Positions 42,801-54,800 of a DNA stretch of 64,000 nt are shown one piece after another. Source of the DNA: Corbicula japonica (lineage: Eukaryota; Mollusca; Bivalvia; Venerida; Cyrenidae); contig JAZAYU010000010.1 of the NCBI GenBank assembly GCA_038501625.1, positions 9,445,380 to 9,509,379 on the forward strand, written 5' to 3'. The position numbers and the translations under genes were made by a program. Position 1 is the stretch's first letter, and each line of letters starts with the position of its first letter. The notes beneath the pieces are model-generated. The model saw nothing but the letters and a program-made list of their open reading frames with translations. It made no database searches and was not told the DNA's origin.

Positions 42801-45800
42801 AACTTTAATAATTAGAATACGATTATTTGTCCACATAAAAAGTGAACATTGTTGTTTTTTTAAAGAAAATACAATGTAGCAACAACATGTGCACCAAGTG
42901 TAGGTCCAGATCAGTCTGCACATCTCTATGTGCCGGCTGGTGCCAGATTTTGGAACACGTAGCTTAGCAGTCTGATCAGGATCTACTCTGTTTACTTTAA
43001 GATTTGTTATAGTCTTATCAAGAATAGTAGATGTACAGTGTAGATCCATATCAGAGTAGGTTCACGATTTACACTGTTTACAAATGGTATATACAAGATT
43101 ATCCATGGCATAAAGCGTTAAATAAACATGTTGTCATGGTTTCAGCTTTAGAATTTGTGCATTAAGCATATTTTCTATAAAAGGCAATACAAAAACAAGA
43201 ACAAGAAACCAACCTGAGCAGAACTTTTGATCTGCATTTAACTGGTACCCAGCTTCACAGGAGCACAGATAAGAGCCAACTGTATTACGGCATATTGAAC
43301 CACAAGGTGATGATGTGGCACATTCATCCAAATCTGAAAAAAAAAACACAAGTTATAATTTTTTAACCCTTTCCCGTAAAGATACACCTTTATTGCTAGG
43401 GCGAACACTTTTGATCCAGATCAGCTGGCACATCTGTGCCATCAGGATCTAAACTGTTCGCTTTTTGATTCATTCGGTTATTTCTGACCAAAATGTGACC
43501 AGTGCAGATCCTGATCAGACGGCACGGATGTGCCGGCTGATCTGGATCTACACTGGTCGCACATGCGTAAAAATGCGTATATATACAGGAATGGGTTAAC
43601 AGAATAATAAAAATTAGCTGTGTCATGCAAATATGGGGAATTAATCCTGTAATCCATAGATAAGCTTTTTATTGCATCTGCAGTGCCAGCTGATCATGAT
43701 CTACACTGTTAGTCAGAAATAACCTAATGAATCTAAAACAAAAAGTGTAGATCCTGATCAGGCAGCAAGGATGTGCTGGCTGATCTGGATCTGCTCTGTT
43801 CACACATTTGAGCAATTAATCCCATATACATGTATATGAAATGAAGGGTTAATATAAATTATAATTCCTTCAACGGATATTATAAAGATCTGCAGATACA
43901 ATTGCTTATTGAAGCAAATAAAAGTGAATAAAAAACAATAACAAGAGTGTGTTTCAAAAATTATGGACCAGTTAAATAAAAAAAACATGTATGTTTGATG
44001 TAAATAGTCATGCTAAAAATCACTACTTACCGACACACATAGGAAGTTGTGTTAATGTCCTATCTGACATACATGTTACACTAGAGATTGATGCATTTGC
44101 TAGCGTATAACCAGTGTTGCAGTTCACATTACGACTGTCACCGAAGTTGATGAAATCTCCTGGATTACTTGTGCCATACCTTCCATTAGTGATAACAGGC
44201 AATCGGCATGTTAGTCCTGTCAAATAAATGTATTTAATGTTATAGAATTATCCACCAACTTTTTAAACTCATTACCGTACTCAATATATACAGGTTTTAT
44301 CACGTGTGTGACCAGTGTAGATCCAGATCAGCTGGCAAATTCTTGCTGTCTGCTCAGGATCTTCACTGGTTAATTCTAAGTCAGAAATAACCTAGTGAAT
44401 CTAAAGTGAATACTGTAGATGGCAATCCAATGACACAGATATGCCAGCTAATCTGGATCAACACTGGTTGCAATCCAATGACACAGATATGCCAGTTAAT
44501 CTGGATCAACACTGGTCGCAATCCAATGACAGAGATATGCCAGTTAATCTGGATCAACACTGGTTGCAATCCAATGACAGAGATATGCCAGCTAATCTGG
44601 ATCAACACTGGTTGCAATCCAATGACAGAGATATACCAGCTAATCTGGATCAACACTGGTTGCAATCCAATGACACAGATATACCAGCTAATCTGGATCA
44701 ACACTGGTCGTAATCCAATGACACAGATATACCAGCTTATCTGGATCAACACTGGTTGCAATTCAATGACACTGTCACAGATATGCCAGCTAATCTGGAT
44801 CAACACTGGTTGCAATTCAATGACACAGATATGCCAGCTAATCTGGATCAACACTGGTTGCAATCCAATGACACAGATATGCCAGCTAATCTGGATCAAC
44901 ACTGGTTGCAATTCAATGACACAGATATGCCAGCTAATCTGGATCAACACTGTTTGCTCATGTTATAAAACCTATATCTATGGAGTCAATGGTTAAATTG
45001 ATTGTCCATGAAATCTAGTTCCGGGTGATTTAAAAAGATAAAGGTCATAAAAATGTTGACTGACGATTGTTTTAAAACTGAAAAAAATGTATGAGTTTGT
45101 TTTATAATCCTAACAATTTTGTCAGATCTAAAGCAGCCTTTAAAAATGGTGAAAAATTTCCCCGATTGTTATGTAAAAATTTGATTTTTTTCCAAAATTT
45201 GGACTAATGAACTAGATGAGCTCCACAGGACACTGCCGCCCCAACTTCTGCATATTCACCACATAAATTGTTTTTAATATACTGAACATAGTGGAAGCAA
45301 TAAGAAGTTTGCAACACAAGATTTTTTATTTTTTTTAAATAACTTAAGAATCATTACTTATTTAATAACTTTCACAGCAAAAAATCGTTTTTGTATGATT
45401 AGTATGTTCATCTGTGCAAGATAGAACAACAAATAACTGTTAATATTTACACTTCAACTTCGTCCTCTACGATGAAGTCTTACTCATTTAAGGAATCATA
45501 ATTTCCAATGGTAAACAGTGTGACGTAATGATTTTAAAGGCGTGGCTATACTAGAACCATTCACAATTTATTGGACGTTGCACAATGTTTTGACGTGTGC
45601 ACGCAGGTTTTGCCACGAGTTGCTGCGAAAAAGCGTGCCGTCATTCACTTTGTCGTTCACCTAGCTGTTCTAACAGCCATTCGAAAAAGCCGTAATATCA
45701 CAAATTCTTCTATTTATTTGTGTATTAATGAGATTTTTAATGAGTGTAAATATAAGGATTGAATCGATATTCGATGATCTCCATTTGGGTATGAAAAACA

Positions 45801-48800
45801 GTTGTATTGTTTAAAATACGCGTGAAGCCCTTCGGGCTTCACACACTTTAAACAACCCAACTGTTTTCCATACCCAAATGGAGATCATCGAATATCGATT
45901 CAATCCTTAAATGAATAAAGAATTTACAACACAAAACTATGTTCTTCTATTAAAAAAATAACAAAGAGCCATAACTCTGGTGAAAATGATCAGAGGAAAA
46001 ACCCTGTCTTAAAGACCATCTAAACATAGAATGGCTAATCTACATGCCTTCCACTTAATGCGGGCTGATTATGTCCCTTGAATACAAGTGAATATTACCT
46101 CAGCAGATTAAAATCTCTCACTTTTTTAGCATCAGTCTATAGAATTATTAACTACTCTCACTTTAGCATCTAAATACTGTAGTACCATTTCATTTTGCAG
46201 GATTTAAATTTTGGTTTTGTCATGCTAGGTGGATGCACATATTCAATCCAGTGAATGCAATAGTGTCTTATATACACAATAAACTGTGCAAAGAAGTAAT
46301 TTGTAGCTTTAACATTAAAATTTGTCACCACAAAATTAAATGATAGCACAGTACATTATCCAGTTGATTTTATATTTTAAATCTTACTTTTGCAGGTTGG
46401 CGCACTGGCTTGAGTCCAAGTTCCATTTGGTTGGCAGAAAACTATTGGCTGTCCCACAAATTCGAAACCTGCATTGCATACAAACTCGTAGATGGTTCCG
46501 ATGGATGTGCCATCTCCATTTGTCAAATTGCCATTTCCATTTGTTACACTTGTTGAGATTTGACCAGATGGGCATCTTACACCTGTGAAGAAGTGAAACA
46601 TTCACATTAGGAATAGCCACATTCAGAAATCACGGTCTACCTGCACAGCCAAAGGATGAGAGAGGAAAAGAGAGCATGGATTTATAAAATGATAAATTTC
46701 AAATAAGACACCAAGAACAACAAAAAAAGAGAACATCTATTTTAAGCCATTACACGCGAGGTTCCCCCTTATTGCATGGGTGAACAGTGTACATGCACAT
46801 CAGCGGGCACATCCCTGCCATCTGATCAGGATCTACACTGTTTGCTTTTAGATTCGTTAGTTCTGACCCAGATGTGACCAGTGTAGATCCTGATCAGAGG
46901 TCATAGTTTTGCCAGCTGATCTGGATCTTCACATGTGTTAACCCTTTCCTCCATAGACGCACCTTTATTGCATGGGAGCACATCTGTGCCGTCTGATCAG
47001 GATCTGCACTGTTCGCTTTTTTATTTGTTACCTGACCAAAATGCAACCAGTGCAAATCCTGATCAGATGGCACTGATGTGCCGGCTGATCTGGATCTACA
47101 CTGGTCACACATGTGTAAAAATAAGTATTTATGAAGGAAAGGGTTAAAATGCATATATATGAAGTAATGGGTTAAGGCTTTGCTTGAAATGTACTTTTTT
47201 GTAGGGCTTGGAGGGGAAGGATTGATCCCACCTTGATTCCACCTTCTGCTCCATATATAACTGGAATTTTTTTTTCCGTTCGTAGGCTGTATGAAATTAT
47301 GGGGATGCGGAAATAGGACCAGTTAAACATATGTGCGAGATTTTACTAATATGTTTTTCCATTCATTACATAAATAAATAAACACAATTACATTATTTAT
47401 AGTTTTATCATGGGTTAACGGCACTGGTGGGGGCTGTGGGGGATGGGGGTATTCAAAAAATAAATGGTTAAAAGTAGTTCTGCATATTAGTTTATTGCAC
47501 TTTTATTAAACTGGTCATCTTCAAGTTCTTACCAACACAAGATGGCCGCAGACTCCATGTTCCGTCTGCTTGACAGAATATTTTGTTTTCATTAGCACCA
47601 GCAGGTTGTAGATTAGAACCTGGGTAACACTTGTAGACTGCTTCACTGCTGTACACAGAACCAGTCGAGGATTCTATGTAACCATTTGCAATGTCTGGGA
47701 CAACTCCACAGTACTTGGCTATAGGATAAAACCCAATGATTTTTATTTATTTTAAACCTACTACCCAGTACGAATATTTCAAAATTTATTTCAGACCTGC
47801 CGTGGTTAACCCTTTGCTGAATTTTTGCACATTTTATTGCATGTGCCATCATTGTAGATGCAGATCAGCCAGCACATTTGTGCTATCAGAAATAACCTAC
47901 TTAATCCAAAAACAAACAGTGTAGATCCTGATCAGATGGCAGGGACATGCTGGCTTAGCTGGATCTAAATTGTTTGACCATGTAAAAGTCACATTTTTTT
48001 ATTTGTGAATTGAAATTTTGTCTTTTTTTCATATATAAATACAAATTATAATTAATATTAGTACAACTTTAATCTAAACAGCTTCTAATAAAAGTTTATT
48101 TAAATGATATGTCAGTTTTTAACCAGTAGTGGTTCCATAAAACTGACCATTCTCAGTTATCGTTGATCTGACTGTTCTCAGTCCTGATTGTATTGAATAT
48201 CATGGTACGCAAGTTGGCATACTTTAAAAATTCCATAACTTACGTGTGCATCTTGGTGTTTGTAAATATTTCAGCCACTTTCCCATGTATCCACACTGTA
48301 GGTTGACACTACTGGTTCCCACTGGAATCTGTTCCTGCTGGATAGTGTATCCAGTCGCACAACTCAGATTGAATGTTGCAGTGTAGTAGGATATCTCGGA
48401 ACCAGAAGTCAAAATGTTGTTTGCAGAATAGTTTGGACGAGGGCAGCCTGAACGAGAAAAATTATTTTTATAAACTTTTGAATTTTTGCAGATTTCTTTG
48501 CTGAAATTTGGGTGCATGAAAATCTGGTGTACAGTCCACACTCGTTGTGTCGAACTCGCCGGGACCGTCGATTTTAATTCGAGTTATCCGAAGTGCGACA
48601 CATCCAAATTGACGCCAATGAACATTAAGTATACCGTATATGCTTCTTATCTATCATTTATATGTGTGTGTATGTCCAATATCAAATACATTAACATCTC
48701 AAAGCATTATTCTTATAATATTTAAACCAAACATTGTTTGTATATATAAAAAAAACAATCAAACAAATTATTTGATGTTATTTATTACATGTACATGTAC

Positions 48801-51800
48801 ATAGGCTTAGTATCATCGTCATCATAAAGTTAAATAATCAATGTTCTCGCGCTCGACCTCCATGATTCCTGCATACCTTGTTTCATAATCTTTCTCTTTG
48901 AGTGTTCTTTTTGTGCCTCTTTTTTGTTGAGGAGTATTGACTACATTTGGATCAGTCATTTTTGCATGTGTTTTCGTAAAGGGATGCTCGCATATTTTAA
49001 GGGCACGATGGTCACATCATTATCGTAATTAATCGCTGTTTGTCTTTAATTGCCATTAAAAATATCTAAATTCATTAATTAAGTGATCATTTTACAAAAC
49101 ACACAATCATTATTGATTATTAAATAATCATGACAGTTTGCCCACCTGACAAGCTATCACTTTGATGATACCGCGTGCATTGTTCGACCGTGTCGATTTT
49201 CACACTTCGACTTATCCGATGTCTTTACATAGGATAATAGAGCCGGCGGGTTTAAAATTTAGTTCGACTTATCAAAACATTGTTTAAGTCGAATTCGACT
49301 TAAACGGCGTAATATTATATGTAAAAAGAACAAATTTTGACGGGACCGTGAAATTAATTCGAGATAACCGATGTTTCGACTTAAGCGAGTTTGACACAAC
49401 GAGTGTGGACTGTAATTGGTAAATAACTTTGAAATAGCACAGCTTTAATTTGTGCAAATTTCGTTGCAATGTAAAAATAAACAATATTCAAGTGTTGACC
49501 CAGTGTAAACCCAATAAGGCCTCCGTATAGTTCCACTCTGATCAGGGTCTACGTTGTTTGTCATTCAGTTACTTAATTCTGTAAATAAACAAGAGGGTCC
49601 ATGGGACCCTGGGTCGCTCACCTGCCAACAACTGCTCAATGGTTGCACGAGTCAGTGGATGCAAATACAATTGTCAATCAAAACAAGCAAATTCGTTGAA
49701 TTTATATCCCCCGCCGAGTACTGGTTATTACTAACACAACAGCTGAAGACCTATGGCTTTATTTAGATATTTATCATGGATGGCAAAAAGGTGAAAAAAA
49801 AAATTCAGATGGTAAAAAGGGTTGGGCAGCTCACCAGAATATAAAAATGAGACAAAAAGTCTTCAAGTTGTTGAAATGAAGAATGCAGTAGTAAAAATAT
49901 AGCACTGTATTTAATAGAAATCCATGCAGAAGTTGCATAGAAGTAGCATATAAACGAATACTACTCTATATGCATAATGCAGATGTAATCAAAGGGTCAT
50001 AACTCTGTGTTAAACGGTCAAACCAGAACAAGACAACAATATGGGCATCTTGTCTTGGTATTGATATTGATGGTTTCCATAGATTCCTGCTGAGAAAAAG
50101 CAAGGATAATGCTCTACATGAAAAATGCATAACTTATCAAAGGGCCAAGGACTGAAACAAGATGACAATATGCGCGTCTCTCTTGGTATTGATGGTTCCC
50201 AGAAAGTTTCATTAAAATCCATCCTGTAGTTGCAGAGAAATAGCGCGGAAACAAATTCTGTGTTAAACAGTCTGACTGGAACAAGATGACAAAATGGGCA
50301 TTTCGTCTCAGTATTGATGTTTCCCAGAAAGTTTCATTTCAATCCATCGAGAAGTTGCAAAGAAATAGAGCGGAAACAAATACTGCTCTATATGCATCAT
50401 GCATAAGTTATCAAAGGGCAATAACTCTGTGTTAAACAGTCTGACTGGAACAAGACAACAATATACACATCTCTCCTTGGTATTGATGGTTCTCAGAAAG
50501 ATTAATTGAAATCCATCCAGTAGTTGCAGAGAAATAGAGGAAAAGAATACTGCTCTATAATATGCATAATGCATAAGTTATCAAAGGGCCATAACTCTGT
50601 GTTAAATAGTCTGACAGGAACAACAGGTTGATATGCCCATTTCCTCTTGGTATAGATGGTTTCAAGAAAGTTTAATTGAAATCCATCCAAAAGTTGCAGA
50701 GAAATAGCGCAGATAAAAATACTGCTCTATATGCATAATGCGTAAGTTATCAAAGGGCAATAACTCTGTGTTAAACAGTCTGACTGGAACAAGACCATGA
50801 AATGCGCATCTCTTCTTGGTATTGATGGTTTCCAGAAAGTTTCATTGAAATCCATTCAGTAGTTGCTGAGAAATAGCCTGGAAATGAATACTGCTATATA
50901 TGCATAATGCATAAGTTATCAAAGGGCCATAACTCTGTGTTAAACAGTCTGACTGAAACAAGACAACAATATGCGCATCTCCTCTTGGTATAAATGCTTC
51001 TCAGAAAGATTCATTGAAATCCATCCGGTAGTTGCAGAAAAATAGCGCGGAAACGAATACTGCTCTATATGCATAATGCATAAGTTATCAAAGGGCAATA
51101 ACTCTGTGTTAAATGGTCTGACCGAAACAAGACAACGACATGCGCACCTCCTCTTGGTATAGATGGTTTTCAGCAAGTTTCATTGAAACCCATCCTCTAG
51201 TAACAGAGAAATAGCACGGAAACAAATACTGCTCTATATGCATAATGCATAAGTTATTAAAGGGCAATAATTCTGTGTTAAATGGTCTGACCGAAACAAG
51301 ACAATGATATGTGCATCTCCTCTTGGTATAGATGGTTTTCAGCAAGATTCATTGAAATCCATTTAGTAGTTGCATAGATATAGCGCGGAAACGAATACTG
51401 CTCTATATGCATAATGCATAAGTTATCAAAGGGCAATAACTCTGTGTTAAATGGTCTGACTGGAACAAGACGACGATATGCGCATCTCCTCTTGGTATTG
51501 ATGGTTCTCAGAAAGATTCTTGAAACCCATCTGCTAGTTACAGAGAAATAGCGCGGAAACAAAAACTGCTCTATATGCATATTGCATAGGTTATCAAAGG
51601 GCAATAACTCTGTGTTAAATGGTCTGACCGAAACAAGACAACGATATGCGCATCTCCTCTTGGTATAGATGGTTTTCAGCAAGTTTCATTTAAATCCATT
51701 CAGTAGTTGCAGAGAAATAGCGCGGAAATGAATACTGCTCTATATGCATAATGCATAGGTTATCAAAGGGCCATAACTCGGTGTTCAATGGTCTGACCGG

Positions 51801-54800
51801 AACAAGACGAGGATATGCGCATCTCCTCTTGGTACTGATAGTTCCCACAAAGTTTCGTTTAAATCCATCCAGTGGTTGCAGAGAAATAGCCCGGAAACGA
51901 AATTCGGACGGACAACGTGACGACGTGACACCGTGACGGACGGACAACGCCAAAACAATATCCCCCTCCCAATTTCATCAGCGGGGGATAATTAAGACCT
52001 CTAGAGTGCAGACAAACTTTTTCTTTAATTTGACCTAAGGACAGAGATTTCAAGGTCACATGACCAAGTTTCAAACTTGATCTAGATATCATTGAGATAG
52101 CTATTCTGACCAAGTTTGAAGAAGATCGGACCAAAATTAAGACCGCTAGAGTGCAGACAAGATTTTAATATAATTTGACCTAGTGACCTAGATTTCAAGG
52201 TCACATGACCCAGTTTCAAACTTGACCTAGATATCATTGAGATATACTTTCTGACCAAGTTTGAAGAAGACCAACCAAAATTAAGACCTCTAGAATGCAG
52301 ACAATCTTTTTCTTTAATTTGACCTACTGACCTAATTTTAAGGGTGCATGACCCAGTCATGAACTTGATCTAGATATCATTGAGATAAACATTCTGACCA
52401 AATTTAAAGAAGATCGCGCCAAAATAAAGACCGCTAGAGTGTGGACATGTTATTTTTCTATAATTTGACCTACTGACCTAGATTTCCAGGTCACATAACC
52501 CAGTTTCAAACTTGATCTAGATATCATTGAGATAAACATTCTGACCAAGTTTGAAGAAGATCCAACCAAAATTAAGACCGCTAGAGTGAGGACAAGCTTT
52601 TTCTATAATTTGACCTACTGACCTAGTTTAAAGGGTCACATGACCCAGGTATGAATTGATCTAGATATCATTGAGATAAACATTCTGATGAAGTTTAAAG
52701 AAGATCACACCAAAATTGAGACTGCTAGAGTGCGGACAAGCTTTTTCTATAATTTGACCTAGTGACCTAGATATTAAGGTCACATGACCCAGTTTCGAAC
52801 TTGATCAAGATATCATTGAGATAAACATTCTGACCAAGTTTGAAGAAGATCGGATAAAAATTATGACTGCTTGAGTGCGGACAACAATTGTGAACGGATG
52901 CCGGCCGGCCACACGCCGGACAAAGGGTGATCACAAAAGCTCTCCCTGTCACTATGTGACAGGTGAGCTAATAAAAACCAAGTGAACAATGAACAAACTG
53001 TAATAAATTCATAAAAAAAGGTGTTCATTATATTACACATCTGTGACATCTGATCAGGAACTGCACTGTTCACCTTTTGATTTATCAGTTATTTCTGACC
53101 AAAATGTGACCGGAGCAGATCCAGATCAGATTGCACAGAAACAAGTGCAGATCAGATGGCACTGTGTTACTAATGCAGTAAAATTCCAAAATTCCTAACA
53201 TGTTCTGATTAGTCATAAATTTCAGCAAAATTCACTCTTTATCAGTGATTTATAGGCGATTACACAATAGTATAAATAATATACCACATCTAAGACAATG
53301 AAGTATTTCACCCTGAATGTGAATAGGCAGCTTTAACACCAAATTCTTATCATCAGCCTTTAACCCTTTCCTGTACAGATACACCTTTATTGCTAGAGCG
53401 AACAGTTTAGATCCAGATCAGCCGGCACATCCATGCCGTCTGATCAGGATCTAAACTGTTCGCTTTTTGATTCATTAGGCTATTTCCGACGATAAAGCGA
53501 ACAATTTAGATCCTGATCAGACGGCATGGATGTGCCGGCTGATCTGGATCTACACCAGTCGTACACTCGTAAATATGCGTACATATCCAGGAAAGGGTTA
53601 AAATGTTAAGATATTCACAAAAAGTTATATAGACCAACTGCATACAAACCTATTGACCAAGTCGCATAAAATCCTCGTGCAGACCTTGTTGGGGAAGACA
53701 TCATTTCCAGCAACATATTTCCCGAGCTTATCGTAAATGTTTTTCCTGCGATGTCAGTGGTTCCAAACCCAGCGGTTGGCATTCCCGAAAGCAGAACACC
53801 ATTATTGTATATCTAGATTAAAGTGAAAAGCATTATAGTTATTTAGAAACAAAAAAATATATAAATAAATGATAACAAATTAAACCCTTTCCTCTATATA
53901 TACGCCTTTACTGTGTTGGTAAACAATGTAGATCAAGGTCAGCCAGCACATCTGTGCCATTCGATCAGGATCTACACTGTTTGTATTTTGATTTATTAGG
54001 TTATTTCTGACCAAAATGCAACCAGTGTAGATCCTGGTCAGATGGCAAGGATGTGCCAACTGATCTGGATCTACACTGGTGGCACATGTGTAAAATGCAT
54101 ATTTATGGAGAAAAGGGTTAATATAAACTAGAATGTGTCCTTGGACACTGATGCCCCCACTGTTGCAACATAATTTTTAATAACAAAGGGCCATAACTCT
54201 GGTAAACATGGTCGCAGGAAAAAATCCTTTCTTTAAGATCATCTACACATCCTGCTTGACCATCTGTGCAAGTTTGAAAGAAATCAGCCACATAGTTTAG
54301 GAGGAGTTGATGCCACAAGATTTGGGGACGTACGGATGGATGAGTGCAACTATATATGCCTCCCACTTTGTGGGGGTATAACATAAAAATTTATAAATTA
54401 CTGTGCAATTAAAACAACAATTACGCTGGCCAGTTCAAAGAAACCTTCGTTAAGTGCCGCATTTAACTTAATGTCAATTTGCAATAGAAATGATTTACAA
54501 ATAAATTTCTGAATAATGGGTTATTTTCACAAATCAGTGAAATAAAGAATTTACCTTTACGTAGTCCCCGTTTACAACACGTGCATGAGCATCATCCTCC
54601 AGTTGTGAATTTGGATCAAAGTAAATTGCAATCGATTCATTGACAGTGACATTCCATTTACAATTTACATAACCAGGATAGCCGATGTTACCGATGTATC
54701 CTGGAGTGAACAGTGTACCCCATCTGTCTGATGTCTCGAAATAGCATCCTGTAATTATACCAAATAAAGCTCTAAAGTTAACAGTAAATAATCAGTTACC

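Larger units (their letters stand above)
49588..52976. mobile_element. ~3.4-kb composite repeat with two internal tandem arrays
   Basis: Bounded by 'ggtcgctcacctg' at the left and 'gacaggtgagctaataaa' at the right (GCTCACCTG/CAGGTGAGC inverted). Contains a 169-bp array and a ~145-bp array separated by a 'gacggacggacaacgcc' junction. Occupies most of the 5.2-kb intron 10. No coding capacity. Confidence 0.8.

Noticed and set aside
44381..44996. Open frames of 189 and 196 codons across 44.4-45.0 kb
   Set aside because: Same cause: a 48-bp repeat array inside an FB1 element.
45571..45762. Possible separate small gene on the plus strand
   Set aside because: 63 codons, no recognisable motif, no promoter or splice evidence, and it runs into a hairpin repeat.
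50940..51953. Series of similar 78-134-codon minus-strand frames
   Set aside because: They recur at the 169-bp period of a tandem array, with stops at different points and no domain.
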